Shown here: positions 36,359 through 44,890 of the stretch, one piece after another | Layout: each line of letters starts with the position of its first letter | How positions within the stretch are numbered: the stretch's first letter is position 1 | Assembly (NCBI GenBank): GCA_000437235.1 | Contig: FR897033.1 | Coordinates: forward strand, 1 to 51,065 | Direction: 5' to 3' | DNA length: 51,065 nt | From: Coprobacillus sp. CAG:826 | GTDB lineage: Bacteria > Bacillota_I > Bacilli_A > RFN20 > CAG-826 | Notes under the pieces: model-generated | Databases searched by the model: none | What the model saw: the letters and a program-made list of their open reading frames with translations, nothing else | Told to the model about the DNA's origin: nothing | Program-made: the position numbers and the translations under genes

Positions 36359-36442
36359 GTCGAATCTTTTTTTGTTTAACAATTTAATTTATGTTCAAAA
36401 TATCAATCGTAAAACATAAGTTTTGTTAGGAGCGTGGAAAGC

Positions 36443-38497
36443 ATGCTAGAAAAGTTTTCAATTGAATCGCAAAAAATGATTGCGGTTGCCGAATCTTTAG
36501 CTTTTGATTTATCGAGTTCTTTTATTGGTAAAGAACATCTTTTTCTTGCTTTTTTAAAAGCACGTGATTCTTTATTATCAACGCTTTTACTACCTTATGG
36601 AATCACTTATGAAGTCTTTTTAAAAGAGCTAAAGAAAAAAAGAAAAGAAGAAGACGTATATTTTATGGAGTACACAACTTCTTTTAAAGTTCTTTTAGAA
36701 AGAGCGGTGCAAAAAGCGAAAGAAAACAAAGAAGAAAGAGTTTCTCTTGAATCCTTAGCCTATGTGTTAGTGGAGGATAATGAAGGCATGGTTTCTGATT
36801 TCTTAACAAATAATAAAGTCAAGAAAAAGGAAATGATGGCACAAATGGCAAAAGCAATGAAAAAGCATAGTGAATTAGAAAATATCATCGATCTGCACGA
36901 ATTAAGTAAGACAAAAAAAGATCCTTTAATTGGTAGAGAAAAAGAATTAGATCAATTAATCCGCGCTTTAATCAGAAGAAATAAACCAAACGCTCTTTTA
37001 GTTGGTGCGCCAGGAATTGGGAAAACCGCTATTGTAGAAGAATTAGCGTATTTACTTTCTTTAAATAAAGTAAAGGGTTTAGAAAATAAAAGAATCTATG
37101 AATTAGATCTTTCTTCCGTAGTGGGCGGAACAAAATACCGTGGTGAATTTGAAGAAAAATTAAAAAAGATTATTCGAAAGGTAAAAGAAGACGGGAACGC
37201 TATTCTATTTATTGACGAAATCCATAATATTATTAAAGCTGGTGGGGCAGAAGGCGCTATTGATGCAAGTAATATTTTAAAACCTTATTTATCTAGAGGA
37301 GAAATCCAACTAATAGGAGCAACAACAACCGATGAATATCACGCGACCATAGCTAAAGATAAAGCGTTAAGTCGTCGTTTCCAACTGATTAAAGTAGATC
37401 CTTCTACCGCGAGCGAAACCGAAAAAATTCTACAATCTTTAGTGCCGATTTATGAAAGCTATTATCAAATTAAAATTCCTCGAAATTTGGTTCACTTTAT
37501 TGTGGATTTAGCGGATGAATACCTTCCTGCACGTTCTTTTCCAGACAAAGCCATTGACATTTTAGATAATAGTTCAGTTATTGCAAATAAAACATTAACC
37601 AGAGAAAATATTGTGCGGACAATGGAAAGCTTTTATAATGTAACCATTGATATTCAAAACAAAGCTATTTTCACAAGAAATGAGCTAGATAGAAAATTAA
37701 TTGGGCAGAAATCCGCTATTATGAAGATTTATCGATGGTTAAGGCTGCTTGAAAATGGGGCGAGATTGCCGTCACACCCACTTCTAGTTCTCTTTTTTGC
37801 AGGGCCATCAGGAGTAGGAAAAAGTGAAGCAAGTAAGATTATTGCAGAATGTTTTTTAAAGAATAAAGAAGCTTTTATCCGCTTAGATATGGCTTCCTAT
37901 CAAGATAGTGCCTCATTAAATAAACTCATTGGCTCTGCTCCTGGCTATAGTGGCTATGATAGCAAACCCACATTCATAAAAAGAATTCAAGCACATCCCA
38001 ATGCCGTAGTTTTACTAGATGAAATCGATAAGGCCCATGTTGATGTTTGTGACTTTTTCTTAAGCATTTTTGATGAAGGCTATTTTTACGATGCTACGCA
38101 AGAAAAAGTGGATTGCTCCAATATTATCTTCATTATGACGTCTAACCAAGGTTTTGGTAAAGAAGAATCCTTTTCTAGAAGAATGCATTTCCATGTAGAA
38201 AATGGAAATGAAGATATCTATACCAAATTATCTTCGCAATTTCGTTTAGAATTTCTTAATCGTTTAGACGATATTATTCTTTTTGATTATTTTGATGAGG
38301 AGGCTAAAAAGCAATTAATTCATCAGTATTTAATGTTATATCAAGAAGCACAAAGCATGGAGATTGCCAAAGAAATTCACGAAGAAGATGTTCATATCAA
38401 CGATACAGATCTAGCGCGTTTTGGCGCAAGATATGTAAGAAGGGCAGTTATACAAAGCATATCTGAACTTTTAGACGAAAAAGAAAAAATACAATAA
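36443..38497 (+). CDS. ClpA/ClpC-type AAA+ unfoldase lacking the M-domain
   Basis: The 684-aa protein has a Clp N-domain (EHLFLAFLKARDS), a first AAA+ module (Walker A GAPGIGKT about 188, Walker B ILFIDEIH, YRGEFEEKLKK) and a second (Walker A GPSGVGKS about 454, Walker B VVLLDEIDKAH, sensor-2 Arg in FGARYVRRA). The coiled M-domain of ClpC is absent, so it is ClpA-like in layout. The loop that carries IGF/IGL/VGF for docking on ClpP reads MHF at 581-583. This puts ClpP binding in doubt. The ATG used has AGGAG ten bases upstream; the outer GTG is too close to it. Terminators on both sides make it monocistronic. Confidence 0.85.
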   Translation: MLEKFSIESQKMIAVAESLAFDLSSSFIGKEHLFLAFLKARDSLLSTLLLPYGITYEVFLKELKKKRKEEDVYFMEYTTSFKVLLERAVQKAKENKEERVSLESLAYVLVEDNEGMVSDFLTNNKVKKKEMMAQMAKAMKKHSELENIIDLHELSKTKKDPLIGREKELDQLIRALIRRNKPNALLVGAPGIGKTAIVEELAYLLSLNKVKGLENKRIYELDLSSVVGGTKYRGEFEEKLKKIIRKVKEDGNAILFIDEIHNIIKAGGAEGAIDASNILKPYLSRGEIQLIGATTTDEYHATIAKDKALSRRFQLIKVDPSTASETEKILQSLVPIYESYYQIKIPRNLVHFIVDLADEYLPARSFPDKAIDILDNSSVIANKTLTRENIVRTMESFYNVTIDIQNKAIFTRNELDRKLIGQKSAIMKIYRWLRLLENGARLPSHPLLVLFFAGPSGVGKSEASKIIAECFLKNKEAFIRLDMASYQDSASLNKLIGSAPGYSGYDSKPTFIKRIQAHPNAVVLLDEIDKAHVDVCDFFLSIFDEGYFYDATQEKVDCSNIIFIMTSNQGFGKEESFSRRMHFHVENGNEDIYTKLSSQFRLEFLNRLDDIILFDYFDEEAKKQLIHQYLMLYQEAQSMEIAKEIHEEDVHINDTDLARFGARYVRRAVIQSISELLDEKEKIQ

Positions 38498-38517
38498 AGT
38501 TAGGAATTTTCAATTTT

Positions 38518-38564
38518 AAAGCGTAAAGAATACTTGAGAACCTCAAGTCGATTACGCTTTTTTT
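38518..38564 (+). terminator. Terminator of the Clp ATPase gene
   Basis: A long hairpin: AAAGCGTAA with TTACGCTTT outside and ACTTGAG with CTCAAGT inside, followed by a T run. Confidence 0.9.
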
Positions 38565-38565
38565 C

Positions 38566-38594
38566 TTTACAACCAAGAAGAATTATTTTATAAT
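38566..38594 (+). promoter_or_regulatory. Promoter of the rpsF-ssb-rpsR operon
   Basis: TTTACA, exactly 17 bases, TATAAT, giving a start near 38601 and a 77-base leader. Confidence 0.65.
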
Positions 38595-38600
38595 AATTCT

Positions 38601-38677
38601 ACTATGGGGTGAAGGCCATAGGAATACTCTCTGCCAATGCTAACATTGGCCAGAAAAGACCAAAGGGAGGTGTACTC
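38601..38677 (+). promoter_or_regulatory. Structured rpsF leader, candidate S6:S18 binding site
   Basis: The leader contains a hairpin at 38631-38653: CTGCCAATG pairs with CATTGGC-AG around CTAA, with one bulged C. Many bacteria control this operon by binding of the S6:S18 protein complex to a bulged hairpin in this leader. Both proteins are encoded in this operon. The match to the published consensus was not computed. Confidence 0.5.
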
Positions 38678-38968
38678 ATGAAAAAGTACGAAATTATGTA
38701 TATTGTTAGAGCTAATCTTGATGAAGAAGCACGCAAAGCTGCTATTAGCAAGATGAACGCAGTCATCACCGATAATGGTGGAACCATTGATGATGTTAAT
38801 GAATGGGGACTTCGTGATTTAGCTTATCCAATCAAAGACGAAATGAAAGGATTCTACGTTGTAGTCAAAGTGACTGCGGATGCAGCGGCTACGAAAGAAT
38901 TTGATCGTCTTGCCAAAATTAACAACAATATTCTTCGTCATTTGATCGTTCTCGGTCATGCTGAATAA
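38678..38968 (+). CDS. rpsF: Ribosomal protein S6
   Basis: The 96-aa protein is standard S6: MKKYEIMYIVRANLDEEA, then EWGLRDLAYPIKDEMKGFYV and a final NNNILRHLIVLGH. It binds 16S rRNA with S18 in the platform of the 30S subunit. The start is 23 codons inside the longest frame, where GGGAGGTG lies five bases upstream; the extra frame runs through the structured leader. First gene of rpsF-ssb-rpsR. Confidence 0.97.
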   Translation: MKKYEIMYIVRANLDEEARKAAISKMNAVITDNGGTIDDVNEWGLRDLAYPIKDEMKGFYVVVKVTADAAATKEFDRLAKINNNILRHLIVLGHAE

Positions 38969-38991
38969 AGAATATAAGGAGGAATTCAATC

Positions 38992-39426
38992 ATGATTAAT
39001 CGTGTCGTATTAGTAGGTCGTTTAACTAGAGATCCTGAACTTAGAAGAACAAGTTCTGGTATTGCTGTCGCATCCTTCACCATTGCGGTAGATAACCGTG
39101 TGAAAAGCGGAGCAGAAAGAAGTGCAAGTTTTATTCCATGTACAGTTTGGAATCAAGCTGCAGACAATATGGCGAGATTTACTAGAAAAGGTTCGCTTGT
39201 TGGTGTTGAAGGTCGTTTAAATCAACGTACTTATGACGCTAAAGACGGACGTAAAGTAAATGTATTAGAAGTCATTTGTGATTCTGTCCAATTCTTAGAA
39301 CCAAAAGGCACGAGTACCGAAGCGGCGCCAAAAGAAGAGACGCCAGTTTTCGATGACATGGCTGAAGATAGTGGCAATCGTAACTTATCATCTATTGATA
39401 TTCCAGATGATGATTTGCCATTTTAA
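38992..39426 (+). CDS. ssb: Single-stranded DNA-binding protein
   Basis: The 144-aa protein has an N-terminal OB-fold (MINRVVLVGRLTRDPELR, then VASFTIAVDNR and FIPCTVWNQAADNMARF), a short flexible linker and the acidic tip IDIPDDDLPF. The tip recruits replication and repair proteins. It coats single-stranded DNA as a tetramer. AAGGAGG precedes the ATG. Position between rpsF and rpsR is universal in Firmicutes. Confidence 0.97.
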   Translation: MINRVVLVGRLTRDPELRRTSSGIAVASFTIAVDNRVKSGAERSASFIPCTVWNQAADNMARFTRKGSLVGVEGRLNQRTYDAKDGRKVNVLEVICDSVQFLEPKGTSTEAAPKEETPVFDDMAEDSGNRNLSSIDIPDDDLPF

Positions 39427-39462
39427 AAAATAAAAATTAATCAATGAAAGGTGGATGAAACA

Positions 39463-39690
39463 ATGGGTTTCAAAAAAATTAGACCTCGTAAAAAGGTTTG
39501 CTATTTCACCAAAAATAAAGTTGCATATATCGACTACAAAGATGTCGAATTATTAAAGAGATTTATTTCTCCAAACGGTAAAATCACTCCACGTCGTGTG
39601 ACTGGTACCTGTGCAAAATATCAACGTGAATTAGCGAAAGCAATTAAAAATGCTCGTTATATGGCTTTATTACCATATGTTATCGACTAA
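39463..39690 (+). CDS. rpsR: Ribosomal protein S18
   Basis: The 75-aa protein matches S18: RPRKKVCYFTKNKVAYIDY, then ISPNGKITPRRVTGTCAKYQ and RYMALLPYV. It pairs with S6 on the 30S platform. The ATG is four codons inside the longest frame; the upstream GTG belongs to the AAAGGTGGATG ribosome binding site. A terminator follows. Confidence 0.96.
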   Translation: MGFKKIRPRKKVCYFTKNKVAYIDYKDVELLKRFISPNGKITPRRVTGTCAKYQRELAKAIKNARYMALLPYVID

Positions 39691-39709
39691 TTAAATTAAA
39701 AAACATAAG

Positions 39710-39740
39710 GCCTCCGAAGTATGGTTTCGGGGGCTTTTAT
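39710..39740 (+). terminator. Terminator of the rpsF operon
   Basis: GCCTCCGAA pairs with TTCGGGGGC (one G-U pair) around a 7-base loop, followed by TTTTATT. Confidence 0.85.
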
Positions 39741-39765
39741 TCTAATAAGGAAAGGAGAGTAAAAA

Positions 39766-40698
39766 ATGAACAAATTAAAATATTTAACGGACGCGGCGAT
39801 GACGACTGCGATTGCCATTGCAATCCTTTTAATCTCTCATGTTACCGGATTAGAAATTGAAGAATTGTTTCCTTTTTTAATTCCTATTCCTGTGGCTCTT
39901 TATACGATGCGGTATGGTTTCGTTAAAGGATTAATTCCTATGATTGCCATTTCCAGTCTATCGTTAGCGCACAATCCTTTACATGGTTTATTTTTTGTAT
40001 TAAGCGGCAATTTAATCGGCTTATTGTATGGATTAAGTCTTTATAAAACGAAAAAACAAGGCGTTCATGTTACTATTGCTGTTTTAGGCTCTGTTGTGAT
40101 TAATGTTTTAACTATGCTTGTTTTCTCTCAACTTCTTTATGGATATTCAATTTATGATGAAATTTCTTCAGTTCTGCAAGCTTTATTTCAAAAGATTCCT
40201 GAACTAAATGAAGAAACTAAAATTATGGTGGAAGCCATATCTAAAGGATTAGTGCCAAGTATTATTGCGATTATGAGTCTTTTAGAAGGTGTATTGTTTC
40301 ATTATGTAACATTATTATTATCAAAAAGAATTTTCCAACACGAAACAGATCAATTTTCTTTTCAAGAAATCCGTTTTCCTTTGATAGTGAATATTTTATT
40401 TTGCGTGGTAAGTGTCATTGTTTTTGGAACGATTGTGTTGTACCAACAATTTCCAAGTTGGCTTCGCACCCTATGGGAAATTCTTTTAAACGTCATTATC
40501 ATTTTTTCTTTAGTTTACTTATTAATCTCTTTAGTTTATTTTTCTCGACTCGCTCGTGAAAAGAATAAAATGTGGATTTATTTACTTGCTTGCTTATTTA
40601 TCGTTTTATTCCCTCTTCATGTAATCAATGGTGTGGTCCAATCTTTTATTTCTTACCATAGAGAAAAAAAGAAAATTTTGCATAGAAAAGAAAATTAA
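39766..40698 (+). CDS. YybS-like DUF2232 membrane protein
   Basis: The 310-aa protein has about eight membrane helices and resembles the DUF2232 (YybS) family, with similar length and LTDAAMTTAIAIAILLISH at the start. The family looks like an ECF-transporter S-component in fold, but no substrate is known. It lies directly upstream of gdpP, as in B. subtilis yybS. AAAGGAGAG precedes the ATG. It is separated from gdpP by a hairpin terminator, so it is probably monocistronic. Confidence 0.8.
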   Translation: MNKLKYLTDAAMTTAIAIAILLISHVTGLEIEELFPFLIPIPVALYTMRYGFVKGLIPMIAISSLSLAHNPLHGLFFVLSGNLIGLLYGLSLYKTKKQGVHVTIAVLGSVVINVLTMLVFSQLLYGYSIYDEISSVLQALFQKIPELNEETKIMVEAISKGLVPSIIAIMSLLEGVLFHYVTLLLSKRIFQHETDQFSFQEIRFPLIVNILFCVVSVIVFGTIVLYQQFPSWLRTLWEILLNVIIIFSLVYLLISLVYFSRLAREKNKMWIYLLACLFIVLFPLHVINGVVQSFISYHREKKKILHRKEN

Positions 40699-40726
40699 AA
40701 CGATTGAAATTACTGGTCTTAAAAAT

Positions 40727-40757
40727 AATAGAACTATATGTTCTATTTTATTTTTAA
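40727..40757 (+). terminator. Terminator between yybS-like gene and gdpP
   Basis: AATAGAAC and GTTCTATT pair perfectly around TATAT, followed by TTATTTTT. A TATAAT box at 40769-40774 downstream may start gdpP transcription, though no good -35 box is seen. Confidence 0.7.
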
Positions 40758-40803
40758 CTATCGACGTGTATAATATACTTAAATAATGATTGAGGTGATC
40801 ATC

Positions 40804-43008
40804 GTGAAAAAAGTTCCGACTTCATATTCAATGAATGCAGTTACGGCTTTACAAGCGAAAAAGAAGAAAAAAAAGAATCGAACCAATATTAGCCATGTAT
40901 TACATAAATTTACAGTAATTGGCTCTATTCTTGGCTTTATACAAATCGTATTTATTGTTGCTTTTATTTTATTACTCCAAAACAAAGCTTCAATTCCATG
41001 GATGGATTCGTTATCCAAAAATACATTAGCGATATCCATTATTTTTTCTACTTTCATTTTTATTGATACACTTTTGGTATTAATCTATATTTCAAAACTT
41101 GTACGTGTATCCCATAAAACGGATTTAGATGTAGCAAGTATTATTGGTCAAGATGTAAAAGAAGCCTATGATTTCTCACGCTTAGGATTAGCGGTTGTCG
41201 ATAAAAACGACATGGTCATTTGGACCAATGAATTCTTAAGTGGTCGTCAAATCAATATGCTCGATATGAATATTTATAGTTTATTTGAGCCACTTCGCTT
41301 GTTTAAGAGTGAAGAAGAAACTGAACAAAAAACAGTACAAATCAAAGTCAATAACACAACATTTGATGTAGAGTATTTGCGTGATTCAAGATTATTTTTA
41401 TTCCGCGATGTTTCTGATTATACCGAAGAACATGAAATGGCTTTAAAAGAAGCAATTGTTATCGGTAAATTAGTTATTGATACTTATGATGAATTATCGA
41501 AAATTTTAGAAACTAAGAAATTTAATGATGTAGTTATTGAAACGCATCACTTAATCGATAAGTATTTCTCCGAACATGGCGCGCTTGCGGTTATGTCCAA
41601 TGATGATGAATTCTTAATCATTAGTAACTTTGAAAACTTTAATAAAATGCGTGAAGAACGCTTTACTTTATTAGAAACTATTCGTGAAAATTCTCGTGGT
41701 GATGATGCAACGGTTATGACCGTTTCTATTGGTTTCGCCCATGGCTTTAATGAAAGCATTGTATCTCTTGAAAGCAAAGCTACAAGAGCATGTTCTACTG
41801 CTTTACGTCGTGGTGGTGATCAAATTATTGTTTCGGATATTGATGGTCAAACCGTATTTGGTGGAACCAACAAAGTACAAAGACAACAAAACTTGGTGCG
41901 TTATCGTACCTATGCTCAATCATTGTCTTCTAGTATTCGTGAAGCTTCTAAAGTCATTATTTCTGGACATAAAATTTCCGATATGGATAGCTTAGGTAGC
42001 TCATTAGGTTTTTATTCCTTTGTAAAAACAGTTCATCGTAACAATGGTGAAAGTATTCCTGCTTATGTTGTCTTTGATAGTAACTCAGCACAATCCAATA
42101 CTTTAACCGCATTCCAAACCTTACGTTCATCGGGATTAAAGTCTATCTTTATTACCCCCAATGATGTTCCTGATTTAATGGATGATCGTTCTTTAATTAT
42201 TCTTACTGATGTATATAATCCAGTCGGTTCGTTATTAAGTAAAATTTTTGATAGAAATAGTAAATCTATGACGCCAAGTAAAGTCATCGTATTTGACCAC
42301 CACATGAAAAATACAAAAGATATGGAAATTGCTCCTATTCTTGAATGCGTTGATCCTTCTATTTCTTCTTGTTCAGAAATGGTAACTCACTTACTTCAAT
42401 ATACCGAAGAAGATTGTAAGATGAATCCATTAATCGCAGATGTTTTGTTATCAGGTATAATGCTCGATACAGGTTTCTTTAAAAACCGTGTAGATACGAC
42501 AACTTATTCCGCTTGTAATATGCTTGTTCAACGGGGTGCTAAATCAGAAAATGCCAGTAATATGTTAAAAGAAGCTTATGAAACCTATCAATTAAAATGT
42601 AGTATCGGTGCGGGCACTTCCGCGGTGTATAATTCTTTAAATTTCTATATTAGCGGTGGTATTCATATTTTCATTATTTGTGCAACCGATCCTAAAAATC
42701 CAAATTCACTTTTAGATGAAGATATTTTAGCTAAAGTAGCGGACGAACACGTGGCCACGAAAGATGTTGATGCTTGCTTTGTTATTGGTAAAGTAAGCGA
42801 TAATGGAATTAAAGTGAGTTGTCGCGGTAATGGTAAATATAACGTACAACGTGTCGCAGAAAGCTTCCCAGATGGCTATGGTGGCGGCGAATTTGATCGC
42901 GCTGCGGTTTTATTTACAACCCATGGCTTAACCGTGGAAGATGTACGTGAAAAAGTAAGAGAAAAAATACTTGAGTTATCCGATTTAAGCGATTCTCAAG
43001 AAGCTTAA
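40804..43008 (+). CDS. gdpP: Cyclic-di-AMP phosphodiesterase GdpP
   Basis: The 734-aa protein hydrolyses c-di-AMP. It has two N-terminal membrane helices (to about 95), a degenerate PAS domain, a degenerate GGDEF domain ending RGGDQIIVSD, and a DHH/DHHA1 phosphodiesterase module. Catalytic motifs are visible: GHKISDMDSLGSS at about 389-400, FDHH at about 497-500, and the C-terminal GGGEFDRAA. The start is GTG, six codons inside the longest frame, because GAGGTG lies exactly six bases before it and the outer ATG has no site. A run of six Lys encoded by an A-rich tract follows the N-terminus. It is followed by rplI and dnaB as in B. subtilis. Confidence 0.95.
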   Translation: MKKVPTSYSMNAVTALQAKKKKKKNRTNISHVLHKFTVIGSILGFIQIVFIVAFILLLQNKASIPWMDSLSKNTLAISIIFSTFIFIDTLLVLIYISKLVRVSHKTDLDVASIIGQDVKEAYDFSRLGLAVVDKNDMVIWTNEFLSGRQINMLDMNIYSLFEPLRLFKSEEETEQKTVQIKVNNTTFDVEYLRDSRLFLFRDVSDYTEEHEMALKEAIVIGKLVIDTYDELSKILETKKFNDVVIETHHLIDKYFSEHGALAVMSNDDEFLIISNFENFNKMREERFTLLETIRENSRGDDATVMTVSIGFAHGFNESIVSLESKATRACSTALRRGGDQIIVSDIDGQTVFGGTNKVQRQQNLVRYRTYAQSLSSSIREASKVIISGHKISDMDSLGSSLGFYSFVKTVHRNNGESIPAYVVFDSNSAQSNTLTAFQTLRSSGLKSIFITPNDVPDLMDDRSLIILTDVYNPVGSLLSKIFDRNSKSMTPSKVIVFDHHMKNTKDMEIAPILECVDPSISSCSEMVTHLLQYTEEDCKMNPLIADVLLSGIMLDTGFFKNRVDTTTYSACNMLVQRGAKSENASNMLKEAYETYQLKCSIGAGTSAVYNSLNFYISGGIHIFIICATDPKNPNSLLDEDILAKVADEHVATKDVDACFVIGKVSDNGIKVSCRGNGKYNVQRVAESFPDGYGGGEFDRAAVLFTTHGLTVEDVREKVREKILELSDLSDSQEA

Positions 43009-43034
43009 TTAGAAGTAAAAGGAGGGACTTCTTT

Positions 43035-43487
43035 ATGCAAGTTATTTTATTACAAGATGTAAGAGGCGTAGGAAAAAAAGGACAAACTGTCGATGTAAGT
43101 GATGGTTATGGAAATAACTTCTTATTACCTCGTCGTTTAGCAGTTCTTGCTACGAAAAGAAGTCGTGAGATTTTAGATAATCAAATCGAAGCAAAAAAAC
43201 AAGAAGAAGCCAATAAGAAAAAAGAAGCGGAAGAACTTGTTGTTCGTTTAAAAGATATCATACTAGAATTCCAAGCAACACCAGGAAAAGATGGAAGAAT
43301 GTTTGGCTCTATTTCCAGTAAACAAGTTTGTGAAGCAATGAAAGAAAGACATGGTATTCTTTTAGACAAACGTAAATTTGTGGAGAAAGATACCGTTAAT
43401 GTCTTTGGTATAACCACGATGAAAATCGAACTTTATAAGGGCGTTATTGGCACATTTAAAGTTCATGTTAGTGAAAAAGTGCGGTGA
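43035..43487 (+). CDS. rplI: Ribosomal protein L9
   Basis: The 150-aa protein has the L9 N-domain (MQVILLQDVRGVGKKGQTVDVSDGYGNNFLLPR), a long connecting helix rich in Lys/Glu and a C-domain (FGSISSKQV). It binds 23S rRNA near the L1 stalk. AAAGGAGGG precedes the ATG. It sits between gdpP and dnaB and the 3' end provides the ribosome binding site of dnaB. Confidence 0.97.
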   Translation: MQVILLQDVRGVGKKGQTVDVSDGYGNNFLLPRRLAVLATKRSREILDNQIEAKKQEEANKKKEAEELVVRLKDIILEFQATPGKDGRMFGSISSKQVCEAMKERHGILLDKRKFVEKDTVNVFGITTMKIELYKGVIGTFKVHVSEKVR

Positions 43488-43492
43488 AATCC

Positions 43493-44890
43493 ATGATTGA
43501 GAAGCAGCCGAACAATGTTGAAGTAGAAAAAACAGTATTAGGCGCGATGATGCTTTCAAAGGAATCGCTTTTGGATGCATCAAGCCTACTTGAAGAAGAA
43601 GACTTTTATGATATCAAGCACCGAATTATTTTTAGTGCTATTTTAGATGTGCAACAAAAAGGAATTCCTGTTGATATCAAAACCGTAACGGAAGCATTAA
43701 TCAATTTAAAAGAATTAGATAAAGTAGGTGGGGTAGATTATTTACATGAATTATGTGAATCTATTGTAAGTTTTTCTAGTACCGAACACTACATTCATAT
43801 CGTCCAGGATCAATCCTATTTACGTACGCTTTTAAATACGATGGATGATATTATTAAAGAATATAGCGAAAATGAAATTGAAGATATTGGTACCTTTATT
43901 GGTGATGCAGCAAGAAGAGTAGATAAAGCAGCAGAAAAGAGAAGAATTAGTTCTTTCTCTACTTCTAAACAAGTGACTGAAAAAGTGCGCCAAATGCTTT
44001 TAACTCAGAAAAAAGCTTCTGAAGATGGAGTTACGGGGGTAACGACTGGATTTCGTGAACTCAATATGAAAACGCATGGTTTTCAACCTTCCGATATCAT
44101 TATTTTAGCAGCCCGTCCTTCGGTTGGTAAAACGGCATTAGGACTTAACATTGCTTTTAATGCGGCATCTAAAACAAATACACCGGTCGCTATTTTCTCA
44201 TTAGAAATGCCATCTGAACAATTGATTTTACGTTTATTAGCAAATCGTTCCTGTGTGGATTTAGGGAAAATTCAAACAGGTTTTCTTACAAAACGTGAAC
44301 AGTTAGAGTTAGAAAGAGCGATGAATGAACTTGCTGAAACTAAACTCTATATTGATGACACTCCAGGGATTAAACTCATGGATATTTTAGCAAAGTCTAG
44401 AAAACTTAAAACCGAATGTCCTGATCTTTCATTGATTATGATTGATTACATCGGTTTAATTACTACTGGCGCTAAAAAAGTTGAAAGTCGTCAATTAGAA
44501 GTATCAGAAATCTCTCGTTCTTTAAAGGAATTAGCGCGTGAATTAAAAATACCTATTCTTGTGATTAGCCAGCTTTCTCGTGCGGTAGATAGCCGTACAG
44601 GAAGTAAAAAACCTGTTTTAAGTGACTTACGTGAATCCGGATCTATTGAACAAGATGCGGACCAAGTTTTATTGCTTTATCGAGAAGATTACTATGCGCA
44701 AGATAAAAAGGGTGACGCTAATAAAGAAGAGACGAAAGCACCGAATGGAGAAGATTCAAGTGTCTCTATTGTAAAAGTATTGATTGCCAAAAACCGTAAT
44801 GGTCAAATTGGTGAAGTTGAATTAACCTTTACGAAAAGCATTGGCCGTTTTGATGATCCTGCTCGTCCCCACGAAGAGGATGATGAGTAA
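43493..44890 (+). CDS. dnaB: Replicative DNA helicase DnaB
   Basis: The 465-aa helicase (called DnaC in B. subtilis) forms a hexamer at the fork. It has an N-terminal primase-interacting domain (NNVEVEKTVLGAMM) and a RecA-like motor with Walker A ARPSVGKTALGLN, Walker B LSLIMIDYIGLI and the DnaB motif SQLSRAVDSR. No intein is present. The start is the ATG with GGTGA six bases before; a GTG nine bases upstream, overlapping the rplI stop, is the alternative. It overlaps walJ by one base (TAATG). Confidence 0.95.
   Translation: MIEKQPNNVEVEKTVLGAMMLSKESLLDASSLLEEEDFYDIKHRIIFSAILDVQQKGIPVDIKTVTEALINLKELDKVGGVDYLHELCESIVSFSSTEHYIHIVQDQSYLRTLLNTMDDIIKEYSENEIEDIGTFIGDAARRVDKAAEKRRISSFSTSKQVTEKVRQMLLTQKKASEDGVTGVTTGFRELNMKTHGFQPSDIIILAARPSVGKTALGLNIAFNAASKTNTPVAIFSLEMPSEQLILRLLANRSCVDLGKIQTGFLTKREQLELERAMNELAETKLYIDDTPGIKLMDILAKSRKLKTECPDLSLIMIDYIGLITTGAKKVESRQLEVSEISRSLKELARELKIPILVISQLSRAVDSRTGSKKPVLSDLRESGSIEQDADQVLLLYREDYYAQDKKGDANKEETKAPNGEDSSVSIVKVLIAKNRNGQIGEVELTFTKSIGRFDDPARPHEEDDE

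Noticed and set aside
36389..36419. TTATGTT and AACATAA repeat 17 bases apart upstream of the Clp gene
   Set aside because: AT-rich 7-base arms with a long spacer are expected by chance here; no CtsR or CIRCE sequence is present.
40779..41057. Minus-strand frame overlapping the gdpP start
   Set aside because: Antisense to the certain gdpP gene; poly-Phe from its A-rich tract; no ribosome binding site.
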